This document shows positions 1-8,046 of a stretch of DNA of 64,000 nucleotides, one piece after another. How positions within the stretch are numbered: the stretch's first letter is position 1; every line of letters starts with the position of its first letter. Below the pieces are notes generated by a model, which did not search any database, had not been told where the DNA came from, and saw nothing but the letters and a program-made list of their open reading frames with translations. Made by a program: the position numbers and the translations under genes. The stretch comes from MED-G105 sp039025235 (lineage in GTDB: Bacteria > Pseudomonadota > Alphaproteobacteria > Caulobacterales > Parvularculaceae), in NCBI GenBank assembly GCA_039025235.1, contig JBCCOS010000007.1:170242-234241 (forward strand). The letters run 5' to 3'.

Positions 1-551
1 AACATATAGTGCAGTTCTCCGATGAATTGATTTTCTACTTCAAAAGGCTCGCGCCCTTTAAATGCCGCGTTGTTATTGTCCACGCTTATCTTGATGAGAC
101 GGCTTACGACCAATTTCTCCTTGCAACGACTTATTTTGTAAATACGTCTTACGGCGAGGGTCAGTCTATTCCGTTAACCGAGGCGATGTCCGCGGGAATA
201 CCAGCAGTTGCACCAAATCATACGGCAATGCAGGACTATGTCTTTGACGACGCCGCTTTTGTCTTTAAGACCGACAAGGAATGCACAAGCTGGCAACATG
301 ATCCAAGGCAGGCCTTTCGGTGTTATCAATACCGCCCTGATTGGGATGATCTTGTGGGTGCTTTTCGTAAAAGTTATGACGTGGCCAAACGTGAACCGGC
401 AAAATATTCCGAAATGGGAAAACGCGCAATTACAAGGTTAGAGACGCATTGCTCGATATCCGCCACGACGAAACGGATGAGAGAGTATTTCGAACAGCCT
501 TCAATTTTTCGCAAAGCGTCTGGCATTACGACGGCGGCGGCAGACACATAA
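1..551 (+). CDS. Glycosyltransferase family 4, C-terminal part (5' truncated by window edge)
   Basis: The reading frame is open to the left edge, so only the C-terminal ~180 residues are seen. The sequence NTSYGEGQSIPLTEAMSAG followed by GIPAVAPNHTAM is the nucleotide-sugar-binding end of a GT-B (GT4-type) glycosyltransferase; the Glu in the first stretch is the usual donor-contacting residue. The fragment matches the C-terminus of the gene at 8047-9564 nearly segment for segment (NTSYGEGQ, SAGIPA, STWQHDPR/SWQHDPR), so the two are paralogues. The next gene starts 10 bp downstream on the same strand, suggesting an operon. The acceptor and sugar cannot be told from sequence. A GTG at position 9 is in frame but is probably internal. 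Confidence 0.85.
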   Translation, partial: HIVQFSDELIFYFKRLAPFKCRVVIVHAYLDETAYDQFLLATTYFVNTSYGEGQSIPLTEAMSAGIPAVAPNHTAMQDYVFDDAAFVFKTDKECTSWQHDPRQAFRCYQYRPDWDDLVGAFRKSYDVAKREPAKYSEMGKRAITRLETHCSISATTKRMREYFEQPSIFRKASGITTAAADT

Positions 552-561
552 GAGGTTTGAT

Positions 562-2424
562 ATGTTCATACTCTTTCAAGATAGAGACAATCTTGATGTT
601 CTGCAGCAACAACATGCCTCCGTCGTCGCTAACCTTTTTAACGAGGTGTTCAGTGACGTGGACATGGTGACGAGGGCTACGTCGCTTGACGCTCTTGGTG
701 CAGAATGCCAACTCGAACTTGACGATGAGGATAAACTCATCGTTGCCTTAGGTGTCCAATCGCTTTCTGAAACACCGGCTCCTACACTTCCATTTCTCAT
801 TTTAGGCGACAGCTTTTCTGATCGTGCGCTCGAAAAGTTTCAAGTTATCTGTAGTCCGAATAAGACGCTTTATAACACTGACCCACGACCCAAGGCCATA
901 CGTGAATTGGATTGGCCCTTATGGTCCCAACCCTATATTTCTAAACTGCGGACAATAGAAACCGGAGCATTTAAGGCTCGGCGTCAAATCCCAAACACAG
1001 TTTTATCAACCGGGACGATTGGGAGACACCTTCATCGCGCGAACGTGATGTCGGCCGGCCAAGATGGTGATGTTGTTTTCGCTGCTTCATTTGATACGTC
1101 TAAAGACGTTCAATCGGTCCAGCAGCTCATCAAAGACTTTTTTGAGGTGTTTAAGAGCAATAATCGCGCTCATCTTCGGATCCACCTTTTTCAAGCAAGC
1201 GCTAGGAATAGATCCTGTAGTGCCGTTATTAAAGAGCTTCGCCCAATCATTCGCGGGTCACAGCGCGCTAAATGCCGTATCTCGTTGATAGATGCCACCC
1301 ATACGCGCGATCAGCTAGAAGACTATTTTTTTCCGGCAAGTTTTTTCATCATCCGGCCAGAATTAGACGATGATTTTACGGCAACGGGATATTTGTGTTC
1401 GTTAACACCGATGATTGTTGATGGGCCCGCCATAAGAAAGTTTGGAATCTCTCATGAATATCCACTCATCACAAAGGAAAAGGTAGACTTTTGCGATCTT
1501 CTGAAAAACGCATTTCATATCGCTGCGACATCTCCGAGTGGCTATCATAGCCTTCGCAAATCAGCAGCCGACAGTGCGCGTGAGCGATTTTCCGTCGCCG
1601 CATTATCATCGGTAATCCGCGATATTTTATGGGAGCAACCGTTTCTTGAATCCGTACCAAGAATAGATGCGCGCCGTGAGAGAGAACGACATCTCGTTCA
1701 TATGGTCGGCCTCCATGATTACAAATTAAGTGGTTGGCTCGATTATGAAAAAGCAAGTGTATGTTCTGGTTTCGCCATCAATGAATCCGATACCGTCGTT
1801 GATGTCGGTTGCGGTACGGGCGGGTTTTCGGAATTTGTTGCTAAGTTTGCAGGTCAGCTGGTTTATTGCGACGTGAACGCTCATGCGCTTGCTGAGGCAA
1901 CAAAGAAAATTAACGCTGTTGCACGGGGTGATACCAAGGCGCTGCAAACCACCGGTGAGGCGCTCGAGATTGAAGGTAATTTTGCTGATAAAGTAATCTG
2001 CACAGAAGTTCTTGAGCATGTCGACAATCCCAACAAAGTGATGGGGGAGTTGTTCAGGATCGGAAAGCCCGGTGCCCTTTATCTTATTTCTGTGCCCGAT
2101 ACCCTCAATGAAGTGATTCAAAAGCCAATCGCTCCGACAGAGTATTTTGAGAAGCCAAATCATATCAGGGTTTTTGAAAGAGAAGCTTTTGCTGAACTCG
2201 TCCGTTCTTCTGGGTTTGAATTGGTTGCTCATGAAACCATGGGGTTTTACTCTTCGATGGAATGGATACTTAAGTGGTTTGATGATTACCAACTTGACAT
2301 CACCTGGGCGCGGCTTTGGAAGCGTCTTTTGGATCATGGCGCGCACGGATTGAAAACGAAAAAAACCCTCGACACCCATTTTGCGAAGTCACAAACAATA
2401 CTGGCTAGGAAGCCACAGGGCTAA
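562..2424 (+). CDS. Glycosyltransferase-like / SAM-dependent methyltransferase fusion protein
   Basis: This 620-residue protein has two parts. Residues ~410-600 form a class I SAM methyltransferase: motif I is VVDVGCGTGGFSEF near residue 411, followed by an acidic strand end (VYCDVN) and EVLEHVDNPNKVM, typical of the Methyltransf_11/UbiG type. Residues 1-370 look like a degenerate GT-B fold: VVFAASFDTSKD resembles the start of a GT4 C-domain, but the usual E-x7-E sugar-binding motif is not visible, so this half may be inactive or bind a glycan. An AGAGG ribosome-binding site lies 7 bases before the ATG. It sits directly behind a glycosyltransferase, so a role in methylating a surface glycan, for example capping a chain, is inferred. 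Confidence 0.75.
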   Translation: MFILFQDRDNLDVLQQQHASVVANLFNEVFSDVDMVTRATSLDALGAECQLELDDEDKLIVALGVQSLSETPAPTLPFLILGDSFSDRALEKFQVICSPNKTLYNTDPRPKAIRELDWPLWSQPYISKLRTIETGAFKARRQIPNTVLSTGTIGRHLHRANVMSAGQDGDVVFAASFDTSKDVQSVQQLIKDFFEVFKSNNRAHLRIHLFQASARNRSCSAVIKELRPIIRGSQRAKCRISLIDATHTRDQLEDYFFPASFFIIRPELDDDFTATGYLCSLTPMIVDGPAIRKFGISHEYPLITKEKVDFCDLLKNAFHIAATSPSGYHSLRKSAADSARERFSVAALSSVIRDILWEQPFLESVPRIDARRERERHLVHMVGLHDYKLSGWLDYEKASVCSGFAINESDTVVDVGCGTGGFSEFVAKFAGQLVYCDVNAHALAEATKKINAVARGDTKALQTTGEALEIEGNFADKVICTEVLEHVDNPNKVMGELFRIGKPGALYLISVPDTLNEVIQKPIAPTEYFEKPNHIRVFEREAFAELVRSSGFELVAHETMGFYSSMEWILKWFDDYQLDITWARLWKRLLDHGAHGLKTKKTLDTHFAKSQTILARKPQG

Positions 2425-2478
2425 TCCGACTTTCAATTCTGACCATACTTTCCCCGGCACTAAAGCCTTTTCAGCTCT

Positions 2479-2517
2479 AAAGCCGTGTCGGTTCAAATGG
2501 AACCGCTGAACGGCTTC
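2479..2517. repeat. 39-bp palindromic repeat (module A), solo copy
   Basis: The ends AAAGCCG and CGGCTTc pair, and an inner GGTTC/GAACC also pairs. The length is the 39 bp seen throughout this family. It lies between two convergent genes, just upstream of a separate perfect hairpin. Confidence 0.6.
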
Positions 2518-2558
2518 ATAGCGGAATGCAATAATTCTGCACTATTGCATTCCGCTAT
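2518..2558. terminator. Perfect 16-bp inverted repeat between convergent genes
   Basis: Bases 2518-2533 and 2543-2558 are perfect reverse complements (16 of 16) around a 9-base loop. The position between the ends of two convergent genes suggests a bidirectional transcription end, but no T-run follows on either strand, so it is not a classical intrinsic terminator. It could equally belong to the dispersed repeat family around it. Confidence 0.5.
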
Positions 2559-2619
2559 AGGTTATGGTGATCGCGCCGTTTAATGCAAAAACCGTTGCAC
2601 ACTTTTTGCTCGGCGCTTT

Positions 2620-2703
2620 AAAGCGTCGACACTTCAATTGGAATCGGGACGACGCTTTGAAGCATTTCCCAGCCAACCGCGCGCACTTGGCCTGCAAACA
2701 CTT
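2620..2703. repeat. Module A (39 bp) with a degenerate module B
   Basis: Bases 2620-2658 are a 39-bp palindrome with AAAGCGTCG/CGACGCTTT ends, identical base for base to 53340-53378. A decayed module B (GCATTTCC... to ...CTTTAG) follows at 2661-2703 without the usual 16-bp spacer. The repeat ends 16 bp before the stop codon of the gene on the opposite strand. Confidence 0.7.
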
Positions 2704-2718
2704 TAGGCGTGACGCGGA

Positions 2719-5700
2719 TTAATTTCCGAGAAGCGTGCGACGTATTTGGCCGCGCAGCTTATTGGGTATGTATTGAAACCAGATTTGTGAGACATGGCGG
2801 TTCAGACGAATTCGCATCAACGTCTTTCTAATGAACCGCTCTGGGACGTTAGCAATGGGCATACGTTGTCTGATGACTTGACGCAGAGTTTCGGAATTAA
2901 GGTTATCTAAAAAGCTTAAGTCCTTGCTTGTTCTATTCGGTATGTAGGCTCCATGCTTGTAAAACGAGTCTGTTTTTGTCTGGTTTTTCCAAGGCAACTG
3001 GTCGTTGGGATTGGCTTCTAATTCCGACATGGCAGCGTATAGCTTTTCGAATTGCTCTTCGATACTTGCATCATGAGGATAGAGCCAGGTGTATGGTCTA
3101 TTTCGTGTTCGGCTAACAAAAGCACCAATGGCAGCTGATATGATTGGGCGTCGCGCCTCCATCGCAGTACTCAGTGTATAACTATAGGTCTCAGGCCACC
3201 GACATGGAAACCAAATCAAATCGGGATCTATCTCCTTAATGATCGACGGAAGACTATTGTCTGTATATCGACCATATGTTTCCATCGATCGGGAAAGCCC
3301 GCGATAAGCATAGCCAACAAGATGAAATTTCCAATCTAAGCCTTTTTCCTTGACGAGCATTGCCATTTTATCCAACGTATCGGCGCCTTTCTCCTTGCTA
3401 AGTGCACCAATGACACAAATTGTTTTGTGCTGACCTTTAGGCTTTACTGTGACGCCTGAATACTCACCAAGAATCTCCTTATCGATATGAGGATGAATGC
3501 AAATATTGAGGTCGGGCCGGTATTTTTTATAGATCGCTGCGGCTTCCTCACTCGGTGCTATTAGTGTGCTTGCTGATGAAATGAGGTCATCGACCTTCGA
3601 AAAATGGGTTCCTAAGGGTTCCGTACCTTCAAAGTATCGTTCTGGAGCATACCAACCATTGTCATCAATAAGAGCAGGACTATCACCAAGGAAATAGTAG
3701 TCGTGAAGTGTGATCATTACCTCTGTTTTGAGTGTTTCGACAACTTCTTTTGCCAGCGCTTCAATTCCACGAATATGATTGATATGGACTTTGTCGAACC
3801 CTAATCCCAGAAGAATTTCTATTAGAAGACTTTTGTCAGTCTCCAAATTGAATTCAAGGTCATATGATGATGCCCATTGTGGAAATCGGAGATGAACCCA
3901 TCCAGCTCGCGCTGGTTCCAAACAAAAAAAGTGAGCTTTCTCCGAAAAATACCGTTGCAATTCGTCAACATAGCGAGATGTACCCCCACCCTCGCCGTGC
4001 GATATAAGTAGTATTAAGGGGAGCGGGCTGTTTGCCAAGCACCCAAGTAGTATCCTTAGACGATCCCCATTAAGCGGATCATTACGGATAAATTTATAAA
4101 TTATGGTATTATAATCTGGATGAAGACGATTGACTTCGGTCAAGGCTGACGCTGCAAGGGCAGTTTTTTCGGGTCCAAAACTCACAGCGCCTTCATGAAA
4201 CACAAAAAGATCCTGCTGGTGAATATTTTTGTAACCGGCTTTTGCTATCCGTCGGGAGAAATCGTTCTCTTCCCCGTATCCGCGACCAAAAGACTCTTCA
4301 TTGAAGTATCCAACTGCATCTAATGCTGAACGCGAGATATAAGTGCAAAACCCAACACAGGTCGGCACGTCAACGGGACTATCGGATCCAAACGTCGATG
4401 CCACATCATCAATGAACGGGACGGACATGCCTGGAGGGATTTTGTTGGCTTCACAAAAATTTGGAAAAGAGCATATCTCTCCGTTATTCGTTAGCGGAGT
4501 AATTGTTCCAATTGTTTCATCTTTGGCAGCGATCGCATGCATTCGGTCTAGCCATCTTTTGGTAACGTAAGTGTCGGCATTCAGAATGACGACATCAGTG
4601 CCGCCAGATACATCAAACCCTTTATTTACGCTTTTAACGAACCCGATATTTTGTTGGTTTTTGTAAAGACGTATGTGTTGACCTTCTGAAAGGGTATCGA
4701 GAAATGTTTCTACTCTCTTATCGGGGCCAGCGTCATAGATGACAATCACATCATGATCGGTATCGCATTCTGCTTTGAGTACGCTCTCAAGGCATTTTTT
4801 GACGGATAAGAGACCTCCGTATACGGGTATGATAACACTTAAGCGAGGCGAATGTGATTCTAATGCCTTATTCTTTCGAGCGCCCGTGATTGACGCTGTA
4901 ACGCGAGGAATAAAAACCTCGTTTTCCGATTCCTGATTTGTGGCAAAGACCTTGGCGCGTTCAAATATATGTCTGCGATTATCTTCCAATTCGATAAGGA
5001 GGTCTGAATAATCAAACCGAAAGCGTTCAGTAAAAGACACACTTTTGGTGGAACCAATTTTTTTGTGTTTCGATTTCGCGTTTAGGATTTGTTCTGATAC
5101 GGATTGGGGGCAGATAATATCACAAAAAAATTCTACAATTTTGGTTTTATCCGCTGCGGTTATGTCTTCATAATAGAGGAAATGAGGGTTGATGTTATAG
5201 ATATCAAAATATCGTAACATCTGGTTTTCGTTTTCAACGATGTGCTGAAGACATTCATGAATCTTGACGCTGTCATAGGTGAAATTTTTATCCGCTTCTG
5301 CGTGATTTTTCTGCGTCGAATTGACGGTATCAAACAGCTTAGTCTGACGAAGTCGATAGATAGAAACCGCTTGTGCAGCAAGATCTTTTCTAAAGAGTGC
5401 AAATGCATGTGTGTCGTCTATGGGGAAGTGTTCAAAAAAGTTCGAGTTCGGATTTGTTAAAATATCCGGCCAAAGGCTTATAACGTCCCACCAAGATAAC
5501 GTTACACCGTATACACCGTTTTTTGAATGGCCACGCCCGCGATTCAGTCGGGCGTAGTCTCTCAACGTATTCACATTTGCTGAGTCTGCATACGCTCGAA
5601 TAAGGTGAGTATTGAACCATTCCTCGGGCCAACCAAGACAATAAGTTGATCGTAAAAGGTCGCGCAGCCAGGATGAACCAGTTCGCGGCGTCATATATAT

Positions 5701-5799
5701 GGCATATTGCGCCTTTGGCACCTGAATCTGCGCAAGGCTATCGGCGAGTTTATCCGCGTCAACAAGGATTTCTGCGAGTATTTTGTTAAAGTCGGGCAT
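2719..5799 (-). CDS. Three-domain protein: Stf0-type sulfotransferase + GT2 + GT4 glycosyltransferases
   Basis: This is a 1026-residue multidomain enzyme. Residues ~30-280 resemble Stf0-type sulfotransferases: TPRTGSSWLRDLLRST is the 5'-phosphosulfate-binding loop, WPEEWF follows, and RKDLAAQAVSIYRLRQTK matches the conserved R-x-D-x3-QA-S segment. Residues ~318-545 are a family 2 glycosyltransferase (LSVIIPVYGG, then ILNADTYV in the DxD position and GYGEENDFSRR). Residues ~593-930 are a GT4-like domain (ISHGEGGGTSRYV, then ICVIGALSKEKGADTL). No signal peptide or membrane segment is evident, so it is likely cytoplasmic. The fusion predicts that sulfation and sugar transfer occur on the same glycan. 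The rest of the cluster contains gmd and a second sulfotransferase. Confidence 0.85.
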   Translation of the reverse strand: MPDFNKILAEILVDADKLADSLAQIQVPKAQYAIYMTPRTGSSWLRDLLRSTYCLGWPEEWFNTHLIRAYADSANVNTLRDYARLNRGRGHSKNGVYGVTLSWWDVISLWPDILTNPNSNFFEHFPIDDTHAFALFRKDLAAQAVSIYRLRQTKLFDTVNSTQKNHAEADKNFTYDSVKIHECLQHIVENENQMLRYFDIYNINPHFLYYEDITAADKTKIVEFFCDIICPQSVSEQILNAKSKHKKIGSTKSVSFTERFRFDYSDLLIELEDNRRHIFERAKVFATNQESENEVFIPRVTASITGARKNKALESHSPRLSVIIPVYGGLLSVKKCLESVLKAECDTDHDVIVIYDAGPDKRVETFLDTLSEGQHIRLYKNQQNIGFVKSVNKGFDVSGGTDVVILNADTYVTKRWLDRMHAIAAKDETIGTITPLTNNGEICSFPNFCEANKIPPGMSVPFIDDVASTFGSDSPVDVPTCVGFCTYISRSALDAVGYFNEESFGRGYGEENDFSRRIAKAGYKNIHQQDLFVFHEGAVSFGPEKTALAASALTEVNRLHPDYNTIIYKFIRNDPLNGDRLRILLGCLANSPLPLILLISHGEGGGTSRYVDELQRYFSEKAHFFCLEPARAGWVHLRFPQWASSYDLEFNLETDKSLLIEILLGLGFDKVHINHIRGIEALAKEVVETLKTEVMITLHDYYFLGDSPALIDDNGWYAPERYFEGTEPLGTHFSKVDDLISSASTLIAPSEEAAAIYKKYRPDLNICIHPHIDKEILGEYSGVTVKPKGQHKTICVIGALSKEKGADTLDKMAMLVKEKGLDWKFHLVGYAYRGLSRSMETYGRYTDNSLPSIIKEIDPDLIWFPCRWPETYSYTLSTAMEARRPIISAAIGAFVSRTRNRPYTWLYPHDASIEEQFEKLYAAMSELEANPNDQLPWKNQTKTDSFYKHGAYIPNRTSKDLSFLDNLNSETLRQVIRQRMPIANVPERFIRKTLMRIRLNRHVSQIWFQYIPNKLRGQIRRTLLGN

Positions 5800-6022
5800 A
5801 CGGGACTTATCAACACATTTAAGTGTCGGTGCGTCAACACCTGGTTCGACGCTTACCGCCAGATCAAATATTGAGCAAAGAGCAGATAAGGGAAATTAAC
5901 CATAACCCAAAAAATTTCACTCAATCATAATTCGATTATTTTTTTCGATCGCTATTAAGTTGTACTGAGTGCTGGTTTCTCGTTTTATGACCAATGAAAT
6001 GACGGGGCCAATCCCTACCGCG

Positions 6023-7048
6023 TTAATTGCGATGGTCGTTTCTTTCGATATCCCTTTGGATCATCATCGAGCATAGAGTTTCGACACTTGTTTTGCTTTT
6101 CCAGCCCAAGGTTTTGTCGGCTTTTGACGCGTCACCGATGAGTAATTCAGTTTCTGTGGGACGATAAAAATTGGGGTTGATAACGATTAAGTCTCTTATA
6201 CCGTCGCTGCCAACTTCGTTAAGACCCTCGCCTTTCCAAGAAATATCAATTCCTGCAGCTTTAAAGCACATCTCCACAAAGGAGCGTACGGTGGTTGTTT
6301 TATTGGTTGAGAGAACAAATGTATCTGGTTCGTCTGCCTGCAGCATTAACCACATCCCCTCAACATAATCTTCGGCATACCCCCAATCTCTGCGAGCATC
6401 GAGGTTGCCAAGCTCAAGGCGATCGAGCGTTCCAAGTTTTATTCGAGCAACGGCATCGGTAATCTTTCTGGTTACATATTCCTTACCCCGCAACGGCGAT
6501 TCATGATTGTATAAAATACCGCTTGTTGCAAAAAGGCCATAGGTTTCTCTATGGTTGATCGTTGTCCAATGCGCAAAGACCTTTGCAACACCATAGGGAT
6601 TTTTCGGAACAAACGGCGTGGTTTCTGTCTGCGGAACCGCGAGCGCTTTGCCAAACATCTCAGATGTTGATGCTTGAAAAAAGCGGATATTTTTATCAAC
6701 GGTTCGAATTGCCTCAAGTATTTTAAGGACACTAATGCCAGTAACCTCCGCTGTCATCACTGGTTGTCCGAATGAAGCTTGAACAAAGCTCTGTGCCGCA
6801 AGGTTATAGACTTCTATTGGTTGATATTTCTGAAGTATACGGACGGTATTATCGAAGTCCGTGATATCATGTTCGAGGAGCGTAATGTCGTCATGGCGGT
6901 CTAGCCCAAGTTCCTTAAGCCGCCAAAAACCTGTTATGCTTTTTTGACGATAAGTACCAAATACGTGGTAGCCTTTTCGCAAAAGAAGAGCCGCCAGATA
7001 GGCACCGTCCTGGCCAGTAATCCCGGTTACCAAAGCTGACTTGCCCAA
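6023..7048 (-). CDS. gmd: GDP-mannose 4,6-dehydratase
   Basis: It converts GDP-mannose to GDP-4-keto-6-deoxymannose, the precursor of GDP-fucose, GDP-rhamnose, GDP-perosamine and related sugars. The 341-residue length is normal for the family. Visible motifs are the NAD(P)-binding TGITGQDG at residues 8-15, the serine region STSEMFG, the catalytic YGVAK (Tyr-x3-Lys), NHESPLRG and RRDWGYAEDYVEGMW. The start is TTG: no in-frame ATG or GTG fits, and a strong AGGAGG lies 7 bases upstream. No fucose synthase or perosamine aminotransferase is nearby, so the final sugar is unknown. It sits between two sulfotransferase genes on the same strand. Confidence 0.95.
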   Translation of the reverse strand: MGKSALVTGITGQDGAYLAALLLRKGYHVFGTYRQKSITGFWRLKELGLDRHDDITLLEHDITDFDNTVRILQKYQPIEVYNLAAQSFVQASFGQPVMTAEVTGISVLKILEAIRTVDKNIRFFQASTSEMFGKALAVPQTETTPFVPKNPYGVAKVFAHWTTINHRETYGLFATSGILYNHESPLRGKEYVTRKITDAVARIKLGTLDRLELGNLDARRDWGYAEDYVEGMWLMLQADEPDTFVLSTNKTTTVRSFVEMCFKAAGIDISWKGEGLNEVGSDGIRDLIVINPNFYRPTETELLIGDASKADKTLGWKSKTSVETLCSMMIQRDIERNDHRN

Positions 7049-7055
7049 AGAATGT

Positions 7056-7061
7056 CCTCCT
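7056..7061 (-). promoter_or_regulatory. Strong ribosome-binding site fixing the TTG start of gmd
   Basis: On the minus strand the perfect AGGAGG lies 7 bases upstream of TTG at 7048-7046. It decides the start of gmd and suggests that the rare start codon is compensated by strong ribosome binding. Confidence 0.75.
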
Positions 7062-7172
7062 CAGAATTTCGTTAAAGTGGAGCAACGATAGGGTATTTGA
7101 AAGCAGCTTTCCCTCATTTCAACAAGCCCCCAAAAACGAAGATTCTTCGTATCTCGAGGTCGACTGTGCCGA

Positions 7173-7970
7173 TCAAAATTCGAACCCATACTCCTTAGCC
7201 AACTCTCCACAAATACCACGAGCGATCGAAATATCCTCGGTTTCCAAAACTTTTGTGAATTTATTTTTTTCCCGATGGATGTCCCGCAGATGGAATGTCA
7301 ATTGATCCGGATCTTCATCAATAAAATCAAATATTTCAGCAATACTCGACTGTGGATTTTCCGTAAATGTGTCATACCTGATTTCAAAAAATCGATCTGG
7401 TACTGAAGATTTCAATGCCTTCATCATCGTAAGTGATTCATACCAATAGTTTGCCGCTGGAATGGCTTTTTCAATATGCATAACTTTCTTTGAGGTTCGA
7501 AGGCTTGCAATAACATTGAGCGGATGCCGAACAATGTGAATGAACTGCGCTGTTGGAAATTGGTGGGCCAATAAAAACGCGCCAAAGGCATGTTGTGGCG
7601 TTTTATCAAACCATCTTGATCCAGGCGGCGCGTTTTGAGCTTTCAAATAGGCTTCGCCGTAACGCTCCATCAGCTCTCGACGCGTCTTTGCGCCGGGATA
7701 AATCTTCTGCCGAAACATTTCCTCACTAATGTTATCGAGTCGACGGTGCTCCTCAAACAATTTCGCGTTTAAAAACGGCCGAGCGTATGGCAGAGTACCA
7801 AAAGGGTCGGCATATCTGAAGAAATGGGTTTCATTTGGGCAGAATAACAATGGATGAGACGCAATCACATCACGCAGCATGGTTGTTCCGGAACGAACGC
7901 ATCCCAGTATAAAAAAGGGCGGTTTGTCGGAACTTTTTTTACTTTCAGGGTTCTTAAAAAATGCGGTCAA
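7173..7970 (-). CDS. PAPS-dependent sulfotransferase
   Basis: The protein has ~265 residues. The PAPS-binding 5'-phosphosulfate loop GCVRSGTTMLRDVI is near residue 24 and the 3'-phosphate segment HIVRHPLNVIASLR is near residue 145; both are typical of the bacterial sulfotransferase family (Sulfotransfer_1/3 type). It probably sulfates a carbohydrate, given the neighbouring glycosyltransferases and gmd. The assigned start is TTG, four codons after an in-frame stop, with no convincing ribosome-binding site, so the true N-terminus is uncertain, but the first motif limits it to this short stretch. It is distinct from the Stf0-type domain at 2719-5799. Confidence 0.85.
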   Translation of the reverse strand: MTAFFKNPESKKSSDKPPFFILGCVRSGTTMLRDVIASHPLLFCPNETHFFRYADPFGTLPYARPFLNAKLFEEHRRLDNISEEMFRQKIYPGAKTRRELMERYGEAYLKAQNAPPGSRWFDKTPQHAFGAFLLAHQFPTAQFIHIVRHPLNVIASLRTSKKVMHIEKAIPAANYWYESLTMMKALKSSVPDRFFEIRYDTFTENPQSSIAEIFDFIDEDPDQLTFHLRDIHREKNKFTKVLETEDISIARGICGELAKEYGFEF

Positions 7971-8046
7971 GGAACAACTCTAAACAACTATCGGGCTAAA
8001 CTTCGATTGGTGAACATACGGAATACCAATTCTTATGATGATTGGA

